Shown here: positions 17,137 to 24,303 of the stretch, piece after piece | Position numbering within the stretch: position 1 is the stretch's first letter | Layout of the letters: every line of letters begins with the position of its first letter | From: CALCNS01 sp964425745 | GTDB taxonomy: Bacteria > Bacillota > JAAYKD01 | Direction of reading: 5' to 3' | NCBI GenBank assembly: GCA_964425745.1 | Contig: CAYRNW010000012.1 | Coordinates: 7,743-71,742, forward strand | Length of the DNA stretch: 64,000 bases | Program-made: the position numbers and the translations under genes | The notes under the pieces: generated by a model | What the model saw: only the letters and a program-made list of their open reading frames with translations | What the model was told of the DNA's origin: nothing | Databases searched by the model: none

Positions 17137-17925
17137 TCACCTCCTCATGAAATCTCCAACCAGATAAACAATATCGCTGAAGCGCTTGCCGTAGGTATTT
17201 TTTTTGAATTGTATTCGCGGATCTTCCGGGAGAAGCTGAGCATTCAAGCCAAGATTCTGAACTCCTGGTCTGCAGAAATCCACTACTTCCTCGCTACAAC
17301 CGCAAAAATAAGCGTCGGTAATGGTAAAGCCATTGCTGTCAACCGCTTAGAATTGCTGAATCGATGAAACGGCGCGCTGAATGGCGGTGGCAAATTCATC
17401 GTTATTGGGTTGAGCCAACAGCCTTGTTCGGCTTGAATATTTGTAAAATCCATTCTCCAATAAGATGGTAAGCAGATTATCGCCATTAAAAATCAACAAA
17501 AGGCATGTTCTTTTCTGAAAAATGGGCAGAAAGCTGATCAGTTTCAAAATTCCCCCAAGGGCGGTATCGATACTTCTCACTTGCAGCTTTGCTTGACGGA
17601 ACAGTTCTACATAGCTGTGAATAAAGCTACGCTCGACACCACAGCACAAAATATCTTGCATTTTCGGGTTTGAGGGAGTATCGCGCAAAACCATATAATC
17701 AAAAATTGGCTCGTTATACCGTTCGTTTCCGGAAAACTCATTTTTTACCAACGCCTGCATGGCTGTATCTCTCAGTTTTGGTAATTGTGCATTTTTCAGC
17801 TGAAACTGAGTGCTATCGATCACAATTTGGAGTTTCCCACGAGACAAATGATGATTATCCCAAAGATGCTTTAGACTTTCTAAAACCATCATCCGTTGAT
17901 TCGACATAAATAAGACCGTACTCAC
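17137..17925 (-). pseudogene. pilM: Type IV pilus protein PilM-like, in-frame TAA stop
   Basis: The frame from 17925 gives 192 residues of an actin-like PilM-type protein (CGVERSFIHSYVELFRQAKL, RSIDTALGGILKLISF, LLIFNGDNLLTILLENGFYK) and meets TAA at 17347-17349. The same frame continues after the stop for 69 sensible codons (AVDSNGFTITDAYFCGC, LLPEDPRIQFKK) to a TGA at 17137-17139, immediately before pilN. So a single nonsense codon, not a frameshift, interrupts the gene. PilM normally binds the PilN tail in the cytoplasm. Assignment rests on layout and position. The N-terminus looks short for the family. Confidence 0.7.
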
Positions 17926-17942
17926 TTGATCACTTCCTTTTG

Positions 17943-19083
17943 CTATTGAATACTACCATACATCTGAAAGATCGGCATCATGACAGCCAACATGACAAAG
18001 CCAATGATTACCGCCATTATGATTAACATAATCGGTTCAACCATGGTCGTCATTTTAGATAACGAAATCTCACTTTCGTAATCTAAACTTGCTGAAATCA
18101 CATTCAGCATATGTTCTAAATTTCCGGTTTCTTCTCCTACAAAAATTGTGGAGGTCAGTTTTTGCACAAATCCATCGATTTTTCCTACCGCGTCCGCTAG
18201 AGTTCCTCCGCGTCGTACCGCAATAATTACATCTTCAAATTGAGCCGAAATGAAACGGTTTCCCACCGTTGTTTTGCCTACTTGTAAACACAACAATACC
18301 GGCATCCCACTGGAATAGAGCGAACTCAAAGTTCTGGCAAAACGGGCGGTATAGATCGTGCGCATTAAACGACGAATCGGTTTGAACCGAATCTTGAATT
18401 CGTCCATTTCATATGCCACTTGCGGTAACCGCATGAAGGCTTGAAATAAGAAGACAAAAACTGCAGAAGCTGCAATGGCGATATACCAGTAATGACTCAT
18501 AAACTCACTAGCATTCATGACCACGCGGGTGGGCAAAGGTAACAATGATCACCACGGCAGCCAAGGTCAATAAGCCTAAAATCATGGGGTAGGTCATAGC
18601 ACCACTGATTTTTTGATTCATGCGATGATCTTTTTCAAAATATTCCCCCATGCGAGCAAGGGTTTGATCGAGGCTGCCGCTGATTTCCGCAGCTGCGACC
18701 ATTTGCACCAGCAGTTCCGGAAAAGCCGGAGCTTAGGAGCCCATGGCAACCGATAAAGCAACGCCCTGGCGAATTTGTACCTGCAGTTCATCATAGACTG
18801 CACGGGTTGATTCGGGTAGCTCTTCTTCCAACGATAAAATGTTTAAAGCACGCACTAAGGATACACCTGCGTGGAGCAAGGTTCCCATTTGCGTGCAAAA
18901 AGAGACCACCGCCGGAAGCTTAAGTCGCTGATGACCGCTTCGCTGTTGGACCGGTTCGATGGACGTTGCAAAGATGCCTGTTTCTTGCAATTTTAAATAA
19001 AGTTGGTGGTCGTCCATGGCGTCCGCGGTGCCTTTAAGGGCTTTGCCAGCGGAGTTATAGCCATTGTACTGAAATTTCGGCAT
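17943..19083 (-). pseudogene. pilC: Type IV pilus platform protein PilC, nonsense codon plus deletion
   Basis: From 19083 the frame gives a typical T2SSF/PilC start (MPKFQYNGYNSAGKALKG, then CTQMGTLLHAGVSLVRAL) and meets TAA at 18733-18735. The same frame then continues APAFPELLVQMVAAAEISG, as expected for PilC. A second break near 18540 drops about 20 residues between VVIIVT and LPLPTRVVMNASEFM and changes frame; the second T2SSF domain (FARTLSSLYSSGMPVLLC, FVGEETGNLEHML) then reads cleanly to 17943. PilC is the inner-membrane platform for pilin assembly. First gene of the pil operon; two independent lesions argue for real decay, or for poor consensus quality here. Confidence 0.85.
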
Positions 19084-19128
19084 GACGTCTCCCTACTTTG
19101 CTGGAGTACTCTCCCGCCGCAAAAAGAT

Positions 19129-19175
19129 CCTTCCGGGCACTCATGACCAAGGTCAAAGGTGCCCTTCAGGAAGCT
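19129..19175 (-). terminator. Terminator-like hairpin in the pilC leader (possible attenuator)
   Basis: Arms CTTCC...GGGCAC and GTGCCC-GGAAG enclose an inner GACC/GGTC stem; the minus strand continues ATCTTTTTG, and the plus strand also has CTTTTTG. It lies between the pilC promoter and pilC, so it could reduce transcription into the operon. No recognisable ligand-binding aptamer was found in the leader. Confidence 0.6.
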
Positions 19176-19245
19176 TTTTGCTTATTTAGCTTTCTAATTA
19201 ATTTTCTTCCTTTTAATGACAGGGAATTTTATCCTCGTACAATGA

Positions 19246-19274
19246 GTTATACAAGCATAATTGTATGCTGTCAA
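19246..19274 (-). promoter_or_regulatory. Promoter of the pil operon
   Basis: Minus strand TTGACA, 17-bp spacer, TATAAC, giving a leader of about 155 nt before pilC. The AT-rich stretch from 19275 to 19407 shows nothing else. Confidence 0.75.
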
Positions 19275-19407
19275 CGTTTTTTTTGATAATTGAGAAGGAT
19301 TTTCGGATTTTATTGAGTAAATTTAGCTAATAGTAGTCATTCCTATTTATGGTAATTGAAATTAAAATAACATTAATGTAACTTGTAAAGTAACTAATTT
19401 TGTACAC

Positions 19408-19434
19408 AAAAAAACCACCGCACTTCTGCAGTGG
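19408..19434 (-). terminator. Terminator of the Met tRNA pair
   Basis: 8-bp stem CCACTGCA/TGCGGTGG with a four-base loop, followed by seven T on the minus strand, just downstream of the two tRNA genes. Confidence 0.85.
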
Positions 19435-19450
19435 AACGTATGTCGTTTGG

Positions 19451-19523
19451 TAGCGGAGGTCGGATTTGAACCAACGACACAGCGGGTATGAACCGCTTGC
19501 TCTGCCAGCTGAGCTACTCCGCC
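19451..19523 (-). tRNA. tRNA-Met (CAT), elongator type
   Basis: 73 nt on the minus strand with a full cloverleaf: acceptor GGCGGAG/CTCCGCT, D-arm AGCTCAGCTGGCAGAGC, anticodon loop TTCATAC, T-arm with GGTTCAAATCC, discriminator A. CCA is not encoded. The anticodon stem lacks the three G-C pairs of an initiator. A CAT anticodon could instead be a lysidine-modified Ile tRNA, which is less likely from its overall resemblance to Met tRNA. Confidence 0.92.
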
Positions 19524-19536
19524 AAGAGTAAGATGG

Positions 19537-19610
<74 letters not shown>

Positions 19611-19628
19611 ATTTCTACTGGCCTGTGT

Positions 19629-19657
19629 ATTATACGATAAGTTGGTTACGATGTCAA
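19629..19657 (-). promoter_or_regulatory. Promoter of the Met tRNA pair
   Basis: Consensus TTGACA, 17-bp spacer, TATAAT on the minus strand, about 18 nt before the initiator tRNA. Confidence 0.9.
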
Positions 19658-19704
19658 GTGTGAGCACAAATTTCTTTTACTATGAAAAAATACGATTCCC
19701 TCTC

Positions 19705-19733
19705 TTTACAAGGGCGGTTGATTGTGCTAAAAT
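19705..19733 (+). promoter_or_regulatory. Promoter of tRNA-Lys
   Basis: TTTACA, 17-bp spacer, TAAAAT, about 15 nt upstream of the tRNA. Confidence 0.7.
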
Positions 19734-19748
19734 ACTCCTTGTTCTCAC

Positions 19749-19824
19749 GGGTCATTAGCTCAGCTGGTAGAGCAGCTGACTCTTAATCAGCCTGTCCGGG
19801 GTTCGAATCCCTGATGGCCCACCA
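19749..19824 (+). tRNA. tRNA-Lys (CTT)
   Basis: 76 nt with CCA encoded. Acceptor GGGTCAT/ATGGCCC, anticodon arm GCTGA-CTCTTAA-TCAGC (anticodon CTT), T-arm GGGGTTCGAATCCC. Divergent from the Met tRNA pair. Confidence 0.95.
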
Positions 19825-19825
19825 A

Positions 19826-19865
19826 AACTCTCTTTGCACATGCAGAGAGAGTTTTCCTTTTTTTT
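19826..19865 (+). terminator. Terminator of tRNA-Lys
   Basis: AACTCTCT/AGAGAGTT stem followed by TTCC and a run of eight T. Confidence 0.88.
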
Positions 19866-19876
19866 GAAATTTCCTC

Positions 19877-19905
19877 TTGACAAATGAAATCGTTGCCTTT
19901 ATACT
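19877..19905 (+). promoter_or_regulatory. Promoter of the aromatic leader and ABC operon
   Basis: Consensus TTGACA, 17-bp spacer, TATACT; the leader ATG lies about 30 nt after the -10. Confidence 0.88.
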
Positions 19906-19937
19906 GACACAAACACTAAGGCAAGGGGGAAACCACA

Positions 19938-20045
19938 ATGAGTAAGAATTTACAAAATTCTTCTTTCGCAGGTTTCTATTCCTATGCCTATTTTTATTAT
20001 TTTAGCAGCACCGGGCGGAATCGACGGATCCAGCCTGTTCGTTGA
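19938..20045 (+). CDS. Tyr/Phe-rich attenuator leader peptide
   Basis: 35 codons starting ATG with AAGGGGGA upstream. Residues 10-22 read FAGFYSYAYFYYF: nine aromatics in 13 (five Tyr, four Phe), then SSTGRNRRIQPVR and TGA. Codons 27-30 (CGG AAT CGA CGG) contain the segment that can pair with the terminator downstream. This is the textbook layout of a ribosome-mediated attenuator. When Tyr- or Phe-tRNA is scarce, the ribosome should stall at the aromatic run and let the antiterminator form; when supply is good, it should cover that segment. The peptide itself probably has no function. Confidence 0.85.
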   Translation: MSKNLQNSSFAGFYSYAYFYYFSSTGRNRRIQPVR

Positions 20046-20102
20046 GCTACCTAAAAAGGAGCTAACAACAGCCTCGTCGGTTTCGACGGGGCTGTTTTTT
20101 TA
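20016..20102 (+). promoter_or_regulatory. Transcription attenuator: antiterminator/terminator pair
   Basis: Terminator: 12-bp stem (20068-20079 with 20084-20095, loop GTTT), then seven T. Competing antiterminator: CGGAATCGACG at 20016-20026 can pair over 11 bp (two wobbles) with CGTCGGTTTCG at 20075-20085, which would break the terminator stem. The upstream strand begins 12 nt after the last Phe codon of the leader, the right distance to stay free of a stalled ribosome. A further hairpin at 20041-20066 may act as a pause site. Confidence 0.85.
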
Positions 20103-20182
20103 TACTTTTTTAGACGTTGTTACCTGATCCGGTCTGGCCAGACGGATTTAGATAAAAAAATTAATGAGGAGACGATTTTATC

Positions 20183-21166
20183 ATGACTCAAAAGAAAAAT
20201 CTTGTTTTAGCAATGCTTGCTCTCATCCTCGTATTCATGCTCAGTGGTTGTAACACCCCGGCACCCGCCCCTACTCCGACCCCCGAGCCCAAAACCGTAT
20301 TTAAAATTGGCATTGTACAGTTAGCAGAATTTCCGGCTTTAGATGCTGCCACCCAAGGATTTCAAGATGCCTTGACCGAGAAACTCCCGGATCAGGTAGA
20401 ATTCGATCTGCAGAATGCTCAAGGGGAGCAAACCAATGCCACGACCATTGTCAACAAGTTTGTCAATGATAAAGTCTCTCTAATCATGGCCAATGCTACC
20501 AATTCCGTAAAAGCGGCTCGCGAAGCCACTTCTACCATTCCCATTGTCGGCACTTCCGTAACCGATTATGTAAAAAGTGGCTTAGTGGAATCCAATGAAG
20601 CCCCCGGGGGTAATGTTACCGGCGCTTCCGATAACAATCCGGTCGATGTCCAGGTTGAACTCTTGGCGGCCTTGGTTCCCGATGCCGAAGTAGTTGGCAT
20701 TGTCTTCTCTTCTGCCGAAGAAAATTCCGAGATCCAAGCCGTTGAAGCCAAAGCTGCATTAGAAGCAAAAGGGTATGAGGTAAAAATCTACACCGTTGCT
20801 GACTCCAATGAGATTCAAACCGTAGTTACCAAAGCTTGCACCGAAGTCGATGCTTTCTATGAGCCCAGTGATAACTTAATTGCCTCCAATGTTCCCACCA
20901 TGGCGAACATCACCACAGCTGCCGGAATCCCGGTCATTACCGCCGAATCCAGCATGTGTGAAGCCGGTTTCTTGGCGACCTACTCGATTAGCTACTACGA
21001 TTTAGGACACAAGGCTGGAGAAATGGCCTTCGAAATTTTAGTCAATGGTGCAGATCCTGCAACAACCCCAATTTTCACCTTTGATACTTCCAATTTGACA
21101 TTATTCATCAATCAAGAAGTTGCCGATGCTTTGGGCATTGTCATCCCTGAAGGTCTTCTAAAATGA
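20183..21166 (+). CDS. ABC transporter substrate-binding lipoprotein (COG2984/TrpX-like)
   Basis: 327 residues. The signal peptide ends in a lipobox (MLSGCNT), followed by a Pro/Thr-rich linker. The rest follows the periplasmic-binding family with FKIGIVQLAEFPALDAATQG, NATTIVNKFVNDKVSLIMAN and VVGIVFSSAEENSEIQ. It heads an operon with a permease and an ATPase, the three-gene pattern of the family that includes streptococcal TrpXYZ. The Tyr/Phe leader upstream suggests that the substrate is tyrosine, phenylalanine or a related aromatic compound; that specificity is inference from regulation. Start has GAGGAG upstream. Confidence 0.88.
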   Translation: MTQKKNLVLAMLALILVFMLSGCNTPAPAPTPTPEPKTVFKIGIVQLAEFPALDAATQGFQDALTEKLPDQVEFDLQNAQGEQTNATTIVNKFVNDKVSLIMANATNSVKAAREATSTIPIVGTSVTDYVKSGLVESNEAPGGNVTGASDNNPVDVQVELLAALVPDAEVVGIVFSSAEENSEIQAVEAKAALEAKGYEVKIYTVADSNEIQTVVTKACTEVDAFYEPSDNLIASNVPTMANITTAAGIPVITAESSMCEAGFLATYSISYYDLGHKAGEMAFEILVNGADPATTPIFTFDTSNLTLFINQEVADALGIVIPEGLLK

Positions 21167-22029
21167 TCATCTCATTTCTCAACGCACTGCCCGGATCCGT
21201 TGCGCAGGGTCTAATATGGGGGATCTTGGGCTTAGGGGTTGCTGTTTCCTACCAGATCATGGACTATGCAGATCTCACCGTCGATGGCAGTTTTGCTACC
21301 GGCGGTGCGGTTTGTGCCGTTAGTATCGCCGCGGGCTATTCGGCGGGTTTTTCTTTAGTCTTTGCAGCTTTGGCCGGTATGCTGGCGGGATTCGTGACTG
21401 GAACCTTGCACACTCGTTTAAAGATTCCTGCAATCCTCGCCGGTATCTTGAGCCAGCTCGCTTTATATTCAATCAACATGCGTATCATGGGCAAATCGAA
21501 TATTACGATTAGCCGCACCAAATACGCTTTATTGCTGAGCAGCGCCAACATCAGCCATGCACTCGTTGTAGCAGTGGCCATCACCATCGTTTTGGTGTTA
21601 ACGTTGGTTTGGTTTTTTCGTACGGAAATCGGATATGCCGTGCGGGCAACCGGTAATAATGAAAAAATGGCCCGAGCACAAGGGATTGATACCGATGCCA
21701 TGAAACGCTTAGGCTTAATAATATCGAACGGACTGGTCGGGATTTCGGGGGCTTTGTTAGCGCAATTTCAGGGAAATGCCGATATCAATATGGGCCGTGG
21801 CGCCATTGTCATTGGCTTAGCAGCGGTGGTCATTGGCAGCCGACTCATGCGTCATCATGAGCGTTTCGTTTTGCGCTTTTCCGGTACTTTATTGGGATCG
21901 ATTTCATACTATGTGGTTTTGTCGGTCGTAATTTACTTAGGTCTTTCCACCGTTGATCTAAAACTATTCACGGCCTGTCTGGTCGCGCTCTTTTTAGCCA
22001 GACCCGGACAAAAAAGGAGGGCTGCCTGA
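21163..22029 (+). CDS. ABC transporter permease (COG4120/TrpY-like)
   Basis: 288 residues, about eight hydrophobic helices. Conserved features include GILGLGVAVSYQIMDYADLTVDGSFATGGAV near the N-terminus and EIGYAVRATGNNEKMARAQGI in the cytoplasmic loop that meets the ATPase. The start overlaps the upstream stop by four bases (ATGA), and the end touches the ATPase start, so the three genes are translationally coupled. Confidence 0.9.
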   Translation: MIISFLNALPGSVAQGLIWGILGLGVAVSYQIMDYADLTVDGSFATGGAVCAVSIAAGYSAGFSLVFAALAGMLAGFVTGTLHTRLKIPAILAGILSQLALYSINMRIMGKSNITISRTKYALLLSSANISHALVVAVAITIVLVLTLVWFFRTEIGYAVRATGNNEKMARAQGIDTDAMKRLGLIISNGLVGISGALLAQFQGNADINMGRGAIVIGLAAVVIGSRLMRHHERFVLRFSGTLLGSISYYVVLSVVIYLGLSTVDLKLFTACLVALFLARPGQKRRAA

Positions 22030-22802
22030 TGCTAAAAATTGAAGATGTTACATTGCGTTTTTTTCATGGTACTGTTAACGAAAAAACTGCTTTAGATCAG
22101 ATTTCTCTGCATATTCCCAAAGGGGAATTTGTGACTGTCATTGGCGGAAACGGTGCCGGAAAGTCCTCTTTATTGCAATTGGTGGCAGGCACTTGCCTAC
22201 CGGATCAGGGAAAGATTAGTCTGAGTGGTCAAGATCTGCTCTCCATGCCGGAACATAGAAGAGCTTCGTTGTTAGGGCGAGTTTTTCAAGACCCCATGCA
22301 GGGAACCGCCTCGGAGTTGACTTTGGAAGAAAACTTAGCTTTAGCGGGGCGACGAGGGGAAAAGCACCGGTATCGTCGTGCTCTTTCCGGAGAAGATCGC
22401 CAGCGTTTTCGTCAGATTTTAAGCCGCCTAGAGTTGGGATTAGAAGATCGTTTGACGGTAAAAGTGGGCTTACTTTCAGGAGGTCAACGTCAAGCTCTCA
22501 CCTTGCTGATGGCGGTCATGAAAGAACCTCAGCTCTTGTTGCTGGATGAACACACGGCTGCTTTGGATCCTAAAACAGCAGCTACCGTGATGAAGATTAC
22601 GGAAGAGTTTGTTAAAAACAGCCAATTCAGCACTTTAATGATTACTCACAATATGCGTGATGCGATTCGCTATGGGGATCGCCTGATCATGATGAGTTGC
22701 GGTAAAATCATTTTAGATGTAAAGGGCGAAGCAAAGCGCAACCTGACGGTGGAGCAATTGCTAAAAGAGTTTGAAAAAAACATCGGATTTCCAAGTTTCT
22801 AA
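22029..22802 (+). CDS. ABC transporter ATP-binding protein (COG1101/TrpZ-like)
   Basis: 257 residues with Walker A GGNGAGKSS (about 39-47), a Q-loop region (RVFQDPMQGTASELTLEEN, which carries the family's PMxGT motif), signature LLSGGQRQALTL, Walker B LLLLDEHTAALD and the switch His in MITHNMRDA. It powers the transporter encoded with it. The stop lies inside the terminator stem that ends the operon. Confidence 0.93.
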   Translation: MLKIEDVTLRFFHGTVNEKTALDQISLHIPKGEFVTVIGGNGAGKSSLLQLVAGTCLPDQGKISLSGQDLLSMPEHRRASLLGRVFQDPMQGTASELTLEENLALAGRRGEKHRYRRALSGEDRQRFRQILSRLELGLEDRLTVKVGLLSGGQRQALTLLMAVMKEPQLLLLDEHTAALDPKTAATVMKITEEFVKNSQFSTLMITHNMRDAIRYGDRLIMMSCGKIILDVKGEAKRNLTVEQLLKEFEKNIGFPSF

Positions 22803-22827
22803 TCTTGGAGATCCGATGTTTTATTTT
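22776..22827. terminator. Bidirectional terminator between the ABC operon and divIC
   Basis: Stem AACATCGGAT...ATCCGATGTT with an inner CCAAG/CTTGG part, TTTT on the plus side and seven T on the minus side. It serves both converging transcripts and overlaps both stop codons. Confidence 0.88.
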
Positions 22828-23161
22828 ATCGTTTGACGAACATGATTTCATTGGGAAGTAGCATCCCTAATTTGGAGCGGGCCATTTCGCGAATGTAAAT
22901 GTCACTTTTCACAAACGTAAGCTCCTCTTTCAAGGCCTGTTGCTCATTCACTAATTGTTCTTTTTGATACAGCGCACTTCGGTAGGTTTGTTCGGTGCGT
23001 TTGATGCGTAATTCCATGTGCACAATCTGCCAAGACATCCAAACAATGACCAGGAGCAAGAGTACAATTGCTGCAATTTTCAAATACTGCTTTGATTTCG
23101 CTTCTTTGGAATCAGCATTGCCTAAAATTAACGATAATTTCAAGTTTCTTCTCAATTGCAT
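22826..23161 (-). CDS. Septum formation initiator DivIC/FtsB-like
   Basis: 111 residues from the ATG at 23161, chosen for AAGGAG 8 nt upstream; a GTG nine bases earlier is the alternative. One membrane helix (about 28-50) is followed by a coiled coil (ELRIKRTEQTYRSALYQKEQ and on) and a short C-terminal part (ARSKLGMLLPNEIMFVKR), the DivIC/FtsB pattern. These proteins bridge FtsL and FtsQ/DivIB at the division septum. In Bacillus divIC lies at this same position after yabO, yabP and yabQ. Confidence 0.85.
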   Translation of the reverse strand: MQLRRNLKLSLILGNADSKEAKSKQYLKIAAIVLLLLVIVWMSWQIVHMELRIKRTEQTYRSALYQKEQLVNEQQALKEELTFVKSDIYIREMARSKLGMLLPNEIMFVKR

Positions 23162-23229
23162 TGGCCTCACTCCTTCCTACTGAAAGTACTATTATCTTAT
23201 CACGAACTTCTATAGAAATCAATCCCTGT

Positions 23230-23502
23230 TTACCAATCAAAGGTCATCTCTTCCCGTGTTTCAGAAATCACTTTATACATTTCCGCTGCATCTTCCTTGC
23301 GATTCGAGGTCGTGATACTCAAGACCTCAACAGTAAGGGTTCGGCTGCCAAAGTGCAAAGCAATCGTATCACCGACTTTGACTTCGGCTGCCGGTTTTGC
23401 AACTCGGCCGTTCAACTCAATACGCTGCCCTTCTGCCACTTCTTTGGCCAGAGTGCGGCGCTTGATCAGGCGCGATACTTTTAAATATTTATCGAGACGC
23501 AT
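23230..23502 (-). CDS. S4-domain RNA-binding protein (YabO/RqcP-like)
   Basis: 90 residues: MRLDKYLKVSRLIKRRTLAK begins a classic S4 fold, followed by ELNGRVAKPAAEVKVGDTI and FGSRTLTVEVLSI. Length and position next to mazG and divIC match B. subtilis YabO (RqcP), which works in ribosome-associated quality control by helping add Ala tails to stalled peptides. Function by family and position. The sporulation genes yabP and yabQ that usually follow are absent. Confidence 0.88.
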   Translation of the reverse strand: MRLDKYLKVSRLIKRRTLAKEVAEGQRIELNGRVAKPAAEVKVGDTIALHFGSRTLTVEVLSITTSNRKEDAAEMYKVISETREEMTFDW

Positions 23503-23517
23503 AACGTTCTTCCCTTC

Positions 23518-24294
23518 TTAATGCTTTTTTACCTGTTGCCATAGGGCTTCTTGTTGCTCCAAGTTCAACTTGGAAAAATCCATCTGATTTTGCTTGGCGA
23601 GCTTTTCCATGGCAATGAATCGGGATTTAAATTTTTGATTGGCTTTCAAGAGTGCACTTTCCGGTTCTACATGGAGGAACCGGGCAAGATTCACTGCAGC
23701 AAAGAGAAAATCACCGACTTCTTCTTCCACTGCTTCTTGTTGCTCGGCTTGAAGCGCTTCTAAAATTTCTGCTTTTTCCTCTTCAAGTTTATCCCAGACG
23801 CCTTGAACGGTAGGCCAATCAAAGCCGACTTTGGCTGCTTTGCTCTGGAGTTTATTGGCAGCCATGAGTGCCGGTAGATTCTTAGTCACACCATCTAAGG
23901 CGCTCTCTTTGGGTTTGTCTTTCCGTTCCAGTGCTTTAATGGCTTCCCATTGCGCCAGAACTTGAGCGCTGTTGTCGACATGGGTTTCAGCAAAGACATG
24001 CGGATGCCTGCGTTGCATCTTGGTGCAGACGGCAGCAACGACATCTTCCATGCTGAACTCCGCGTTTTCTTCACCGATAACTGCGTGGAAGACGACTTGT
24101 AATAACAAGTCGCCCAATTCATCGACCAGTGCCGAAAGATCGTGGTTGTCTACCGCTTCGGCAACTTCATATGATTCTTCTATGGCAAAGGGGCGAAGAC
24201 TTTCATGCGTTTGCTCTCTGTCCCAGGGGCATCCTTCTGCGGAGCGCAGTTGATGCATGATATCGAGTAATGGTTTTAAGGTATCGTGATTCAT
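23518..24294 (-). CDS. mazG: Nucleoside triphosphate pyrophosphohydrolase MazG
   Basis: 258 residues with two MazG domains. The N-terminal one has LRSAEGCPWDREQTHESLRP and EExxE plus ExxD helices (AIEESYEVAEAV, LVDELGDLLLQVVFHA). The C-terminal one has VGFDWPTVQGVWDKLEEEKA and VEEEVGDFLFAAVNLARFL. MazG hydrolyses noncanonical or excess NTPs to NMP and pyrophosphate. It lacks the tetrapyrrole methylase domain fused to MazG in Bacillus YabN. RBS AGGAGGA is close to the start, and ten bases separate it from the upstream gene. Confidence 0.93.
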   Translation of the reverse strand: MNHDTLKPLLDIMHQLRSAEGCPWDREQTHESLRPFAIEESYEVAEAVDNHDLSALVDELGDLLLQVVFHAVIGEENAEFSMEDVVAAVCTKMQRRHPHVFAETHVDNSAQVLAQWEAIKALERKDKPKESALDGVTKNLPALMAANKLQSKAAKVGFDWPTVQGVWDKLEEEKAEILEALQAEQQEAVEEEVGDFLFAAVNLARFLHVEPESALLKANQKFKSRFIAMEKLAKQNQMDFSKLNLEQQEALWQQVKKH

Positions 24295-24303
24295 GGGATC
24301 CTC

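Noticed and set aside
19866..20182. T-box leader before the ABC transporter
   Set aside because: No specifier loop, AG-bulge or GGTGGNACCGCG-type antiterminator is present; a leader ORF and attenuator are.
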